Source: Granulicella sp. WH15
GTDB taxonomy: Bacteria > Acidobacteriota > Terriglobia > Terriglobales > Acidobacteriaceae
Reading direction: 5' to 3'
DNA length: 64,000 bases
Assembly: GCF_009914315.1 (NCBI RefSeq)
Contig: NZ_CP042596.1
Span: forward strand, 2,542,001 to 2,606,000
Shown: piece after piece, positions 7,611 to 16,173 of the stretch
How the letters are laid out: each line of letters opens with the position of its first letter
How positions within the stretch are numbered: position 1 is the stretch's first letter
Made by a program: the position numbers and the translations under genes
Notes under the pieces: model-generated
The model's input: only the letters and a program-made list of their open reading frames with translations
Databases searched by the model: none
Told to the model about the DNA's origin: nothing

Positions 7611-8759
7611 TTAGAGAACTTCCAGCTCCGCCTCGAGGGCTCCGGCGGACTTCATCGCTTGCAGGATGGAGATGACGTCGCGGGAGGTGGCCCCGATGGT
7701 CTGGAGGTTGCGGACGAGGTCGTCCACCGTGGCACCCTGCTTCAGCTCGATGCTGTTGACGGGGCGGTCCCGGGCGTCGACGCGGGTGACGGGCACGACC
7801 TGCGTGGTGCCGCTGGCGTAGGGTCCGGGCTGCGAGACCTTGAACTCGGTGACGACGTTGACCGCGAAGCCTCCATGCAGGATGGAGACCGGTTGCAGCA
7901 CCACCGTACCCCCGATGACCACCGTTCCTGTGCGTTCGTTAACGATGACCCGGGCGCGGGGAAAGACCGATACCTCCACTGCTTCCACCCGCGAGAGCAG
8001 CACCGGCACGTCGTCCGTCTTGAGCACCTCGAGATCGACGCGGCGGCTGTCGTAGGCGCGGGCGGCGGGACGGCCCAGCTCGGCGTTGATGGCCGTGGCC
8101 ATGGACTCGGCGCTGTGAAAGTCGGCCTCGTTGAGCAGGATGGAGAACTGCGTGCGGTTAGTCAGGTCGACGGCCAGGCCGCGCTCGACCGTGGCTCCCA
8201 GCGGCACGCGGGCGGTATTGGGGTGGTTCAACTGCCGGGTGTTGCCGTTGACGCTCACCGAGTATCCCCCTACCACCAGCGGACCCTGAGCCTGCGCGTA
8301 GATCTTGCCGTCGGCCCCGTAGAGCGGCGTCATCAGCAGCAGGCCGCCTTCGAGCGAGCGGGCGTCTCCGGCCGAGGAGACGGTGATGTCGAGCTTCGTT
8401 CCCGGACGCGAAAACGCGGGCAGCGACGCCGCGACGAAGACCGCCGCGAGGTTCTGGACGCGGATGCTGGCTGCCGGGACGCTGACGCCCATGCGCAGCA
8501 GCATCGAGGCCAGGGTCTGGACCGGGAAGGTGGTCTGTTGGCTGTCTCCTGTGCCTTCGAGGCCGACTACCAACCCATAACCGACGAGCTGATTATCGCG
8601 GATGCCTTCGATGGTCGAGATGTCCTTGACCCGCGCCTGACGGACGGAGGAGCCGCTGTTGAGAGAGGTCGCCTCGACCGCAAGGCAGCGGGGCACAAGC
8701 AACAGGGGCAAAAAGCAGACGATAACGCTAAACAGAGACGGAGGACGCTGACCCATCAA
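7611..8759 (-). CDS. flgI: Flagellar P-ring protein
   Basis: A 382-residue periplasmic ring protein with an N-terminal hydrophobic signal sequence (about residues 8-28). The FlgI core then opens with R-V-K-D-I-S-T-I-E-G-I-R-D-N-Q-L-V-G-Y-G-L-V-V-G-L. The length is normal for the family. Its ATG overlaps the flgH stop (ATGA). It assembles around the rod in the peptidoglycan layer, helped by the FlgA chaperone encoded two genes upstream. Confidence 0.92.
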   Translation of the reverse strand: MMGQRPPSLFSVIVCFLPLLLVPRCLAVEATSLNSGSSVRQARVKDISTIEGIRDNQLVGYGLVVGLEGTGDSQQTTFPVQTLASMLLRMGVSVPAASIRVQNLAAVFVAASLPAFSRPGTKLDITVSSAGDARSLEGGLLLMTPLYGADGKIYAQAQGPLVVGGYSVSVNGNTRQLNHPNTARVPLGATVERGLAVDLTNRTQFSILLNEADFHSAESMATAINAELGRPAARAYDSRRVDLEVLKTDDVPVLLSRVEAVEVSVFPRARVIVNERTGTVVIGGTVVLQPVSILHGGFAVNVVTEFKVSQPGPYASGTTQVVPVTRVDARDRPVNSIELKQGATVDDLVRNLQTIGATSRDVISILQAMKSAGALEAELEVL

Positions 8760-9526
8760 AACACCAGGATATTCTGCAGAAACCGAACGAGCGCGTTCTG
8801 CCGGTGAGTGTAGTCGTTGACGATGCCCTTGCCTTTGACCTCAAGCTCGAGCGAAGAGATGGCCGTGGACAGGATCTGGTTCTGCTGCGAGATATCCTCG
8901 GGCCGCACCAGGCCGCGCAGGATGATGGTCTGGGTCTGCTGGGCGAACTCGACCTGGCGGGCGGCCTCGATGACCAGCGTTCCGTTCGAGAGCACCTCGA
9001 TGACCTGGCCTCCGAGGACGGTGCTCAGGCTGGAGTTGGTCTCGCTCTGGCCCTGTGCGTTGAGCCCCGAAGCGGAGGTCTGGTTAATCAGGTTCTGAAG
9101 CGCGTTGCCCGCGTGCAGGGTGCCGATGAGACCGCTGATGGAGGAGTTGGCGTTAGAAGCGCGGCTGTTCTTGACCGTGCCGTCGGTTGAGGCCGAGAGG
9201 TTCTCGGCGATGACGACGGAGATGAGGTCGTGCGGACGCAGGGCGCGCACGTCGGTGCTGAGCCGTGCCAGACGACCGCTGTCGGTCCAGGTGGAGCCCG
9301 CCGCGGTGTAGTCGATGGCGGTCTCGGCCTTGACGCGGGTGAGGTATGAGGAGAGTGAGGTCGCAGCGGGGTTGGGCTTGGGGGTGAGCAGCTTGGCGAC
9401 GACCCCCTGCGGCTTGGATGGCTGCTTTGTTGGCGTGGCCGGGGTGTCGAAGACCGACTGCCCGCGCAGCGCGGAGGCGCTCGCCAACAGAAGAAGCATG
9501 AGGCTTGCTTTACGAATGAGGATCAT
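8756..9526 (-). CDS. flgH: Flagellar L-ring protein
   Basis: A 256-residue outer-membrane ring protein. The FlgH core is recognisable from the D-L-I-S-V-V-I segment near residue 100 and the G-x-x-x-V-L-S-N-G-T-L-V-I-E-A segment near residue 180. Canonical FlgH is a lipoprotein with a lipobox cysteine. Here the signal sequence (MILIRKASLMLLLLASASA) is followed by L-R-G-Q-S with no cysteine, so lipid anchoring is not supported. It overlaps flgI and flgA by 4 bp each. Confidence 0.88.
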   Translation of the reverse strand: MILIRKASLMLLLLASASALRGQSVFDTPATPTKQPSKPQGVVAKLLTPKPNPAATSLSSYLTRVKAETAIDYTAAGSTWTDSGRLARLSTDVRALRPHDLISVVIAENLSASTDGTVKNSRASNANSSISGLIGTLHAGNALQNLINQTSASGLNAQGQSETNSSLSTVLGGQVIEVLSNGTLVIEAARQVEFAQQTQTIILRGLVRPEDISQQNQILSTAISSLELEVKGKGIVNDYTHRQNALVRFLQNILVF

Positions 9527-10038
9527 GGCTGAATCTCCAGCGTGCGCGGCCCTACAACTACTGCGGAGACGTATCGTTCCGTACCGCCGCTCCCCTGCCC
9601 GCCCTGATTGACACGGGCTCGGATCGTGTCTCCTGGGTAGCCGCTGGACTGCGCCACTGCGCTCAATTCCAGATGGACCATCGGCCCGTAGTAGCGGACG
9701 TGGACGATATCTCCAGCCCGCACCGCCGGGGGTGTCGCATCGGCAATCGCGCCCTTAAGGCTGTTCGGAGACTGGGCGAGCGGGACGGCAACTTCGGGCC
9801 GCTCCGGGTGCTCGCAGCTTGCGACCATGGCCCAACCACGGTTGAGGAAGGGGTCCCAACGCCGCGACTGGAGCCGGTAGCCGGTCGTCTGCGCCACCAC
9901 CATCCCCTCCTGACGCGCTGCTTCATCCACCGATGCGAAGCAGGGAGTGGCGATGCCTGTTCCGGATTGTGCCACGCCGCTTTGAGCAGTAAACAACAGA
10001 GCGGCGAGTATGAATCGTTGGCGCATGACGGACTCCAT
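9523..10038 (-). CDS. flgA: Flagellar P-ring assembly chaperone
   Basis: A 171-residue exported protein. The C-terminal SAF-like portion (A-G-D-I-V-H-V-R-Y-Y-G-P, then G-Y-P-G-D-T-I-R-A-R-V) is typical of FlgA, which helps FlgI polymerise in the periplasm. A signal peptide starts at Met5 (M-R-Q-R-F-I-L-A-A-L-L-F), so the real start may be 10026. It sits 10 bp after flgG and overlaps flgH by 4 bp. Confidence 0.82.
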   Translation of the reverse strand: MESVMRQRFILAALLFTAQSGVAQSGTGIATPCFASVDEAARQEGMVVAQTTGYRLQSRRWDPFLNRGWAMVASCEHPERPEVAVPLAQSPNSLKGAIADATPPAVRAGDIVHVRYYGPMVHLELSAVAQSSGYPGDTIRARVNQGGQGSGGTERYVSAVVVGPRTLEIQP

Positions 10039-10047
10039 AACGGACTG

Positions 10048-10836
10048 TTACCGGACCATGCCGTTGATCTGCTGGTACATGTCGTCGGCGACATGAATCA
10101 CCTTGGAGTTGCTCTCGTAGGCGCGCTGCGCCAGGATCATCTGGACAAACTCGGTGACGACGTCCACGTTGGAGTTCTCGACGTATCCCTCCTGCAAGGT
10201 GCCGACGCCGGAGGTACCGCCGGGGGTATCGGTGATGGGGTTTCCCGAAGAGGGAGACTGCATGAAGAGGTTGCCGCCGAGCGAGGTCAGGCCGCCGGGA
10301 TTGGCGAAGTTAGCAAGCTGAAGCGTCCCCAGGTTGGCCACGTTGGTCTGGCCAGGGATGTTGGCCGAGACGATGCCGTAGTTCGAGATGGCGATGTTGG
10401 TCGCGTTGGCGGGAATCGAGATGCTGGGCAGCAGGATATCGCCGTCCACTGTGACGATGACGCCCTGGTTGTTCAGGTGGAAGCTGCCCGCGCGTGTGTA
10501 GGCCAGCGTGCCGTCGGGGCGCTGAATCTGGAAGAAGCCCTGCCCCTGGATGGCGACGTCCAGCGGGTTGCTGGTCTGGTTGAAGTCGCCCTGGGTCATG
10601 ATGACCTCGGTCGCGGCCGAGCGCGTACCCAGGCCGATCTGGAGTCCGGCCTGCGTGGTCTGGATGCTGGCCGGAGAGCCGGGCGTGACGAGATTCTGGT
10701 AGATCATGTCCTCGAACTGGACGCGGCGGCTGCGGAATCCGGCGGTGGCCGAGTTGGCCAGATTGTTGGCGACCGTATCGAGGTTGGCTTGCTGGGCGCT
10801 CATGCCGCTGGCGGCGGTGTATAGGGCTCGGATCAT
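10048..10836 (-). CDS. flgG: Flagellar distal rod protein
   Basis: A 262-residue axial protein. The N-terminus M-I-R-A-L-Y-T-A-A-S-G-M-S-A-Q-Q and the segment N-L-A-N-S-A-T-A-G-F-R-S are FlgG hallmarks. So are the internal N-P-L-D-V-A-I-Q-G-Q-G-F-F motif and the C-terminal A-Q-R-A-Y-E-S-N-S-K-V-I. Length is exactly in the family range. It follows the second rod gene by 25 bp. Confidence 0.93.
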   Translation of the reverse strand: MIRALYTAASGMSAQQANLDTVANNLANSATAGFRSRRVQFEDMIYQNLVTPGSPASIQTTQAGLQIGLGTRSAATEVIMTQGDFNQTSNPLDVAIQGQGFFQIQRPDGTLAYTRAGSFHLNNQGVIVTVDGDILLPSISIPANATNIAISNYGIVSANIPGQTNVANLGTLQLANFANPGGLTSLGGNLFMQSPSSGNPITDTPGGTSGVGTLQEGYVENSNVDVVTEFVQMILAQRAYESNSKVIHVADDMYQQINGMVR

Positions 10837-10861
10837 CTCTATTTACCTCGTAAATACTGGG

Positions 10862-11620
10862 TTATACGCGTGAGAGTTCTTCGGTGGCGGTCTTGTCGAA
10901 GTCGTTGTGGAAGAGGCTGAGGGCCTTCTGCATCATCTCGGCCTGGCGCTGGATGAGGATGAGGTTCATGGTGCCGTGGACGCTGTCCTGGTTGGAGCCT
11001 TCAAGCTCGCCCTGGTGGACTACGCCGCCACCGAGCGTGGGTTTTACGGTGGTTCCGTCGGGCTTGGTAGGCGGGAGGAAGCGGTTGATGCCCTCGGCCT
11101 TTAGCTGCGAACCGGCCGGAAAGGAGTAGAGACCGACCTTGCCCGCGATCGCGCCATTTACTGCGATGATGCCGTCGGAGGAGATCTCGATCTTGCCGGT
11201 GGGCAGCGTGATGGGCTTGCCCTGATCGTCGAGTACCGGCTCGCCTGTGGCGGTCTGGAGCTGCCCTGCGGCGGAGCGGGAGAACTGGCCGTCGCGGGTG
11301 TAGCGCACGCCCTGCGCCGTGGTGATGGCGAAGAAGCCCGTGCCCAGGATGCCGAGATCGAGCGGGTTGGCCGTGGGCACCAGAGCACCCTGGCCCATAT
11401 CGACCGTGGTGCCCCCGAGGATGCCGTAGCTGTTGACGCTGTTGCCTACCTGCGAGCCCTCGTCGGAGGTGTCGAGGCCCGAGGAGAGCAGGCTGCTGAA
11501 GTAGTCGCGCTGCGCCCGGAAGCCGCTGGTGCTGGCGTTGGCCAGGTTGTTTGAAGCGGTGTCGAGTGCCTGCGTGCGTGCGAGCAGACCGGTGTATACG
11601 GCGTAGATTCCGCTGTCCAT
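10862..11620 (-). CDS. flgF: Flagellar basal-body rod protein (FlgF type)
   Basis: A 252-residue rod protein of the FlgF/FlgG family. The start M-D-S-G-I-Y-A-V-Y-T-G-L-L-A-R, the segment S-N-N-L-A-N-A-S-T-S-G-F-R and the N-P-L-D-L-G-I-L-G-T-G-F-F motif support a proximal rod role. It is the first gene of the cluster on this strand, with flgG next, the usual flgF-flgG order. The C-terminus departs from FlgG, which favours FlgF. Confidence 0.82.
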   Translation of the reverse strand: MDSGIYAVYTGLLARTQALDTASNNLANASTSGFRAQRDYFSSLLSSGLDTSDEGSQVGNSVNSYGILGGTTVDMGQGALVPTANPLDLGILGTGFFAITTAQGVRYTRDGQFSRSAAGQLQTATGEPVLDDQGKPITLPTGKIEISSDGIIAVNGAIAGKVGLYSFPAGSQLKAEGINRFLPPTKPDGTTVKPTLGGGVVHQGELEGSNQDSVHGTMNLILIQRQAEMMQKALSLFHNDFDKTATEELSRV

Positions 11621-11706
11621 GCCGGAGAGTGATGCACGCGGGAGGCCGAAGCGGAGGAGAGCTGGGTTAGAAGGTTGTAAGGGTGTGGATGTGAGGATTC
11701 AAACGA

Positions 11707-11738
11707 AGAGGCCTCCGCAGGAGCGCGGAGGCCTCTTT
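11707..11738. terminator. Strong hairpin terminator between flgF and the exported-protein gene
   Basis: AGAGGCCTCCGC and GCGGAGGCCTCT form a 12-bp perfect stem with a 6-nt loop. TTTGCTTTT follows on the plus strand, and an A/T-containing tract lies on the other side. It lies 20 bp after the stop of the minus-strand gene ending at 11758 and probably separates that gene from the flagellar operon. Confidence 0.65.
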
Positions 11739-11757
11739 GCTTTTAATTGGCTGGGGA

Positions 11758-12741
11758 TTAGTGGACTACCGACTGGAAGAGCGACGAGCTGAGCAGGCTC
11801 GAGAACTGGCTGTCGGAGGAGGAGTAATCGACCGTCAGGGTGCCCGAGTTGGAGTCGATGTTCGTCGCGTCGAGCGCGTTCTTCTCCATCTGGTCGCCGG
11901 AGGTCTTCTTCAGGATCGAGACGCCCTTCATCAGAGTGGCGGCGGTGGCGGCGGTGATCGTGTCGGACATCACCACGGCCATCTCGAACTTGACGCCGTT
12001 CGAGAAGTCCATCGTGTAACGGGAGCTCTTCATGCGGTTGCGGACCGTGTCGTAGTCTGCCAGCCCCGCCGCGTCGCCCATCACGCCGCGCATCATGTTC
12101 TGCGTGCCCTTCTGGTCGAGCAGGCTCCAGATCGCCTTGCTGTCCACGGCGGTCATCTCGTTGACCATATCGGCGTTGGCCAGGAAGTTCTGGGTGAGGC
12201 CGTCGCGGGCGTCGATGGCGGCCCGCACCGCGTCGCGGTCGCCGAAGACCATCGTGGTCTGGTTCAGGAAGACGACGCTCATGCCCGCCGAACCCAGCGG
12301 ATAGATGCTGTTGTTGCGCACGACAACCGGCTTGGTCTTCTGCTTGAGGAAGTTGGCCATGATGGCGTTGGTGTGGAACTGGCCCTGCGCGATGCCGACG
12401 ATGCGGGTGTTATTGGAATCAGCGCCGCCCTGGCGGAAGGAAGCGAAGGCGAGGGTATCGGCGTCCTGATCGACCTTGAGGCCAGAGGTCTTGAGCGCTG
12501 TCTCGAGGCGCTTCAGCTCGGGGGGAAGGACGCGATCTTTGAGATTCATCGCCGCCGGGGAGTTCTGCATGGCGCGGTAGTCGACGACGATGATCTGCTG
12601 GATGTCCTTGGGGATGCTGGACTTGCCGTCGCTGGAGAGCTGGGCGGCGTGGAGCAGAGGGGCGGCAACTGCGAAGGCGGCGAGTGCGGCGGTCTTCCGG
12701 AGGAGGTTGCTGGCGATGGTCGAGCTGGCGAAGAGGTTCAA
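11758..12741 (-). CDS. Exported protein of unknown function
   Basis: The recommended start is TTG at 12741, preceded by GGGAG 7 nt upstream. It gives a 327-residue protein with a clean signal peptide (L-L-R-K-T-A-A-L-A-A-F-A-V-A-A-P-L-L-H-A-A). An ATG 24 codons further upstream is open but adds an unlikely Arg/Pro-rich leader. The mature part has alternating strands and helices and no cysteine. It includes the segment K-D-I-Q-Q-I-I-V-V-D-Y-R-A-M-Q-N and a Ser-rich C-terminus. I do not recognise the family. It lies alone, ended by the hairpin at 11707-11738. Confidence 0.7.
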   Translation of the reverse strand: MNLFASSTIASNLLRKTAALAAFAVAAPLLHAAQLSSDGKSSIPKDIQQIIVVDYRAMQNSPAAMNLKDRVLPPELKRLETALKTSGLKVDQDADTLAFASFRQGGADSNNTRIVGIAQGQFHTNAIMANFLKQKTKPVVVRNNSIYPLGSAGMSVVFLNQTTMVFGDRDAVRAAIDARDGLTQNFLANADMVNEMTAVDSKAIWSLLDQKGTQNMMRGVMGDAAGLADYDTVRNRMKSSRYTMDFSNGVKFEMAVVMSDTITAATAATLMKGVSILKKTSGDQMEKNALDATNIDSNSGTLTVDYSSSDSQFSSLLSSSLFQSVVH

Positions 12742-12957
12742 GGTAAACTCCCGGTGGCGCGGCGGTAGAGGGCCGGGCCTTCTTATTCTTTCGTCAAATG
12801 ACGGGTGTTGCAAGAGTACTTCTCGGGATTGGACGGGTGGAATGGGGGAACGTTGGTACTGAGGGGCGGAATTTACCGCCTGTTCAAGACACGCGCAGCT
12901 TCCAAAACCCCACGAAGTGGCGCCCGCCCGGCGTTAGGGCGCTTTTGCTGCTGTCTT

Positions 12958-14358
12958 TTAATGACGACTGAGGCTGAGAGCCAAACCGTGCTTCGGACGC
13001 AGGCTGATGGCCGGGTTGACGGCGATTTTGGCGGGCGAGCCGGGAGTGGGCGTTAGCTGCCAGTCGCGGGCAAAGGTGGCCAGTGAGAGGACTCCCTCCA
13101 TCCAGGCCAGCCCCTCGCCGATGCACTGGCGCGAACCTGCCGCGAAGGGGAAGAAGGTATATCGGGGACGTTGCGAACGCTCTGCCTCCGTCCAGCGGTC
13201 GGGGTTGAAGCGGAGCGGCTCGTCGAAGAAGCGCGGGTCGCGGTGGACCACGAACTGCGGGGCGATCAGGATGGCTCCGCGCGGGATGGTGAAGCGCGCG
13301 ATCTCGTAAGGCTCGACGCAGGTGCGGGCCGTGACCCACACGGGTGGGTAGAGGCGGAGAGCCTCCGAGAAGACCTGCGTGGCGTAGGGCAGGTTTCCGT
13401 AGTCCGCTGCGTTGGGGGCGCGGCCGGGGAAGACGGCTGTGGCCTCGGCATGCAGCCGTTGCTGTACGTCAGGATGCTGGGCCATGAGCCACAGGGCGAA
13501 GCTGAGGGCGTTGGCCGTGGTCTCGTGGCCCGCCAGCAGGATGGTGAGGCACTCGTCGTGGATCTGCTGGTCGCTCATGGTGTAGGACGGGTCTTCGGGG
13601 TCGGCGGCTTCGATCAGCATGGAAAGCAAGTCGCCACGGTCGCCGGGGTGGGCGCGGCGCTCGCGGATCATGCCGTAGATGAGGGCGTCCAGCTCGGCTT
13701 GGCCGCGACGGATGCGGCGCATGGCGGGCAGGGGCAGGCGCTGGATCTGCGTGGAGAACGGGAGCAGCGCCAGCGGCAGGAAGCCCATGAAGGCGTCGAC
13801 CGCGGCAGAGATGCGACGGACCTCGTCACGTGAGTTCACGTCGAGGTCGAAGAGGCACTTGCCGACGATGCGCAGGGCCAGTTCGAGCATGGACTCGTGG
13901 AGGTCGGTGGTGGTGCCGGGCTGCCAGCTTGCGGAGATGCGGACTGCTTCCCTGCCGATGGTCTCGCCGTAGGCGGCGATGCGCTGGCGGTGGAAGGCGG
14001 GTTGGGCCAGACGGCGCTGGCGCATGTGGGTCGGTTCTTCGGAGGTCAGCAGACCGTCGCCGAGGATGACGCGGGCGCGCTGCATCACCATGCCGCGATG
14101 GTGTTTGGCCGCGTCCTTCAGGAAGAAGTCTTCGATCAAGGTTGGGTGGTTGAGTTGGTAGATGTGGCGGCCGAAGGCGGTGGTATGGACCAGGTCGCCG
14201 AAGCGGGTGGCCAGGCGGGTGATGGATTCGGTGGCGTCGATGCGGCGGAACATGCCTGAGAGGAGCGGCGGCAGGAAGGCTGAGCCTGCGGGGTAGCGGG
14301 GGTCGCGGCTGGGGCGGATGTCGAGTGGGGCGAGTGGCATGTGGGCCTCTGCATCCAC
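12958..14358 (-). CDS. Cytochrome P450 monooxygenase
   Basis: A 466-residue soluble P450. The I-helix oxygen-activation motif is A-G-H-E-T-T-A-N. The K-helix E-x-x-R is E-A-L-R, followed by L-Y-P-P. The heme-thiolate loop is F-P-F-A-A-G-S-R-Q-C with Cys412 as axial ligand. There is no membrane anchor and no fused reductase, so it needs separate ferredoxin or flavodoxin partners, which are not seen nearby. Met7 (14340) is an alternative start. The substrate cannot be deduced; no biosynthetic neighbours are present. Confidence 0.9.
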   Translation of the reverse strand: MDAEAHMPLAPLDIRPSRDPRYPAGSAFLPPLLSGMFRRIDATESITRLATRFGDLVHTTAFGRHIYQLNHPTLIEDFFLKDAAKHHRGMVMQRARVILGDGLLTSEEPTHMRQRRLAQPAFHRQRIAAYGETIGREAVRISASWQPGTTTDLHESMLELALRIVGKCLFDLDVNSRDEVRRISAAVDAFMGFLPLALLPFSTQIQRLPLPAMRRIRRGQAELDALIYGMIRERRAHPGDRGDLLSMLIEAADPEDPSYTMSDQQIHDECLTILLAGHETTANALSFALWLMAQHPDVQQRLHAEATAVFPGRAPNAADYGNLPYATQVFSEALRLYPPVWVTARTCVEPYEIARFTIPRGAILIAPQFVVHRDPRFFDEPLRFNPDRWTEAERSQRPRYTFFPFAAGSRQCIGEGLAWMEGVLSLATFARDWQLTPTPGSPAKIAVNPAISLRPKHGLALSLSRH

Positions 14359-14412
14359 GATCTCATTGTGGGGTGGGGTTTGTCGTGGTGGGGTGGGGTG
14401 GCTCGGTTGAAA

Positions 14413-14438
14413 CCCATGTCTCAGACGCGAGACATGGG
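14413..14438. repeat. Inverted repeat upstream of the P450 gene
   Basis: CCCATGTCTC (14413-14422) pairs with GAGACATGGG (14429-14438) over a 6-nt loop. It lies 54 bp before the P450 start, next to a run of GGGGT motifs at 14369-14400. It may be an operator or the outer edge of the dispersed repeat that follows. Confidence 0.45.
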
Positions 14439-14454
14439 CACCCGGATATGGGGC

Positions 14455-14610
14455 TGGGGTGAAGAAAGCATACCTCGGGGGCTAAAGCCCGCATCTGTGC
14501 ATGTTTTTAATGTCCGGGCTAAAGCCCGGACCTACCCCAGAAGCAAAAGCAACGGCAACGGCAAAAGCAGATTCCTCCGCTTCGCTCCTGAATGACAACC
14601 AAGAAAACAA
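14455..14610 (+). repeat. Dispersed intergenic repeat, family A, copy 1
   Basis: The unit is GAAAGCATACCTCGGGGGCT, then a gap, GCATGTTTTTAATG, and the hairpin GTCCGGGCTAAAGCCCGGAC (14512-14531). After that come ACCTACCCCAGAAGCAA, a tract of GCAACG/GCAAAA hexamers, and GCTTCGCTCCTGAATGACAA. It is nearly identical over about 150 bp to 18850-19005, and a diverged copy lies at 30672-30835. All copies are intergenic, so the short ORFs across them are not genes. Confidence 0.8.
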
Positions 14611-14713
14611 GCAACGACAAGAACAACGACAAGAACAACGACAAGAACAACGACAAGAACAACGACAAGAACAACGACAAGAACAACGACAAGAACAACG
14701 ACAAGAACAACAG
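14611..14713 (+). repeat. 12-bp tandem repeat (about 8 units)
   Basis: The unit AACAACGACAAG is repeated about eight times without interruption directly after family A copy 1. The other two family A copies have only short hexamer tracts at this place. This array therefore looks like a local expansion of the repeat tail. The low-complexity Cys/Arg or Asn/Asp/Lys ORFs through it are artefacts. Because 12 is a multiple of three, all frames stay open. Confidence 0.85.
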
Positions 14714-14791
14714 CATTCCAATCATCGTTCATGACAAAATGGCTACGCCAGTGCGGCGCAGCCATTTATTTGTAACGATTATTGGTTCAAT

Positions 14792-15826
14792 TTAGCTGAC
14801 GTCGCTCCAGTCGAGGACGACCTTGCCTGAGTTGCCGGTGCGCATGGCTTCGAAGCCCTGCTCGTAGTCCTTCCAGTTGAGGCGGTGCGTGATGACCGGC
14901 GAGATATCCAGGCCGGACTCGAGCATCACCGTCATCATGTACCAGGTCTCGTACATCTCGCGGCCGTAGATGCCGCGCAGCGTCAACTGGTTGAAGACGA
15001 CGCTGTTCCAGTCGATCGCGATCTCCTGCGAGGGGATGCCCAGGATGGCGATCTTGCCGCCGTGGCTCATGTTGGCGAGCATGTCCTTGAAGGCGGCGGG
15101 GTTGCCAGACATCTCGAGGCCGCGGTCGAAACCCTCGTGCATGTTCAGCTCGGCCATCACGTCCTTGAGCGAGGTCTCGAGCGGGTTGACGGCGCGGGTG
15201 ACGCCGACCTTCTCTGCCAGCTCGCGGCGGTAGGGGTTGGGATCGGAGATGACGACATGGCGCGCGCCCGCGTGCTTGGCCACCGCGGCGGCCATGACGC
15301 CGATGGGACCGGCTCCGGTAACCAGCACGTCCTCTCCCAGCGGGGGGAACGCCAGCGCCGTGTGCACCGCGTTGCCGAGCGGGTCGAAGATGGCCGCGAT
15401 CTCGGTGGGGATGCCGGGCGCGTGGCTCCAGATGTTGGTCATGGGCAGCACGATGAACTCGGCGAAGCAGCCGTTGCGCTGCACACCCACGCCGAGTGTG
15501 TTGGCGCAGAGATGACGGCGTCCGGCGAGGCAGTTGCGGCAACGGCCGCAGACGACGTGGCCTTCGCCGCTGACGAGTTGGCCGACCTTGATGTCCATGA
15601 CGTTCGAACCGAAGGCCACGACCTCGCCGACGAACTCGTGGCCGATGGTGAGGCCCACCGGAATGGTCTTCTGAGCCCACGAGTCCCACTGGTAGATGTG
15701 CAGGTCGGTGCCGCAGATGCCGGTGGCGAGGACGCGAATCTTGACGTCGTTGATGCCCATTTCCGGCTCAGGAACGTCCTGGAGCCAGAGGCCGGGCGCG
15801 GCCTGGGATTTCACAAGTGCCTTCAC
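14792..15826 (-). CDS. tdh: L-threonine 3-dehydrogenase
   Basis: A 344-residue zinc-dependent medium-chain dehydrogenase that oxidises threonine to 2-amino-3-ketobutyrate with NAD. The chosen start is GTG at 15826 (V-K-A-L-V-K-S), with AAAGG 6 nt upstream. It matches the family length of about 341 residues, whereas the upstream ATG at 15892 adds 22 odd residues. Visible features are the catalytic zinc site G-I-C-G-T-D-L-H, the structural zinc cysteines C-G-R-C-R-N-C with a later C, G-H-E-F-V-G-E-V and the Rossmann G-A-G-P-I-G. No 2-amino-3-ketobutyrate ligase gene (kbl) lies beside it. Confidence 0.88.
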   Translation of the reverse strand: MKALVKSQAAPGLWLQDVPEPEMGINDVKIRVLATGICGTDLHIYQWDSWAQKTIPVGLTIGHEFVGEVVAFGSNVMDIKVGQLVSGEGHVVCGRCRNCLAGRRHLCANTLGVGVQRNGCFAEFIVLPMTNIWSHAPGIPTEIAAIFDPLGNAVHTALAFPPLGEDVLVTGAGPIGVMAAAVAKHAGARHVVISDPNPYRRELAEKVGVTRAVNPLETSLKDVMAELNMHEGFDRGLEMSGNPAAFKDMLANMSHGGKIAILGIPSQEIAIDWNSVVFNQLTLRGIYGREMYETWYMMTVMLESGLDISPVITHRLNWKDYEQGFEAMRTGNSGKVVLDWSDVS

Positions 15827-16173
15827 GTGTTGCCTTTCTGATGGTGTCCTGAGTGTGATTGTTTCTATGAGTTTACTGTGTTCGGGATGCAAATTCCGAG
15901 CTAAAACTCAGGACTGCCCGGAAACGATAGTTACAGCAAAACCAGTAGCTACTATCTGAATAGTTTATCCGTCAGCCTTTTTCCACGTTTTTAGTCCTTG
16001 GACTTTGAGGCCATGGGCGGTTACACTGCCCGCGTACCCACAACTGTTCTGTAACATGACTTCGCTGTCAATGCGCGGGCACTTTGCCTTGCGCAGGGCC
16101 TTGTCTTTCCTGTTTTTGTTGTCCCTGTTTTTCAAGCAGTCCATTTGCTGAACTCTGGAGGCTTCACCGTCCT
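15827..16173. other. Intergenic region between divergent tdh and peptidase genes
   Basis: About 345 bp without a gene. It must hold the promoters for both divergent genes, but no site is clear enough to mark. An imperfect inverted repeat (GATAGTTAC against GTAGCTACTATC, about 15926-15956) lies near the tdh side. A poly-T/C tract lies at 16105-16140. Confidence 0.4.

Noticed and set aside
5558-10824. Long plus-strand ORFs opposite flgK, flgI and flgG (e.g. 5558-6493, 7659-8807, 9673-10824)
   Set aside because: They are antisense shadows of high-GC genes, rich in Gly, Arg, Val and Asp, without ribosome sites. The minus-strand proteins are clear flagellar family members.
14611-14713. Possible CRISPR array
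   Set aside because: The units are 12 bp and contiguous with no spacers, and no cas genes are in the window.
14482-14795. ORFs with Cys-Ser-Cys-Arg, Asn-Asp-Lys or Gln-Glu-Arg runs
   Set aside because: They are all readings of the 12-bp tandem array. Because the unit is a multiple of three, every frame stays open. They have no ribosome site and no homology-like sequence.
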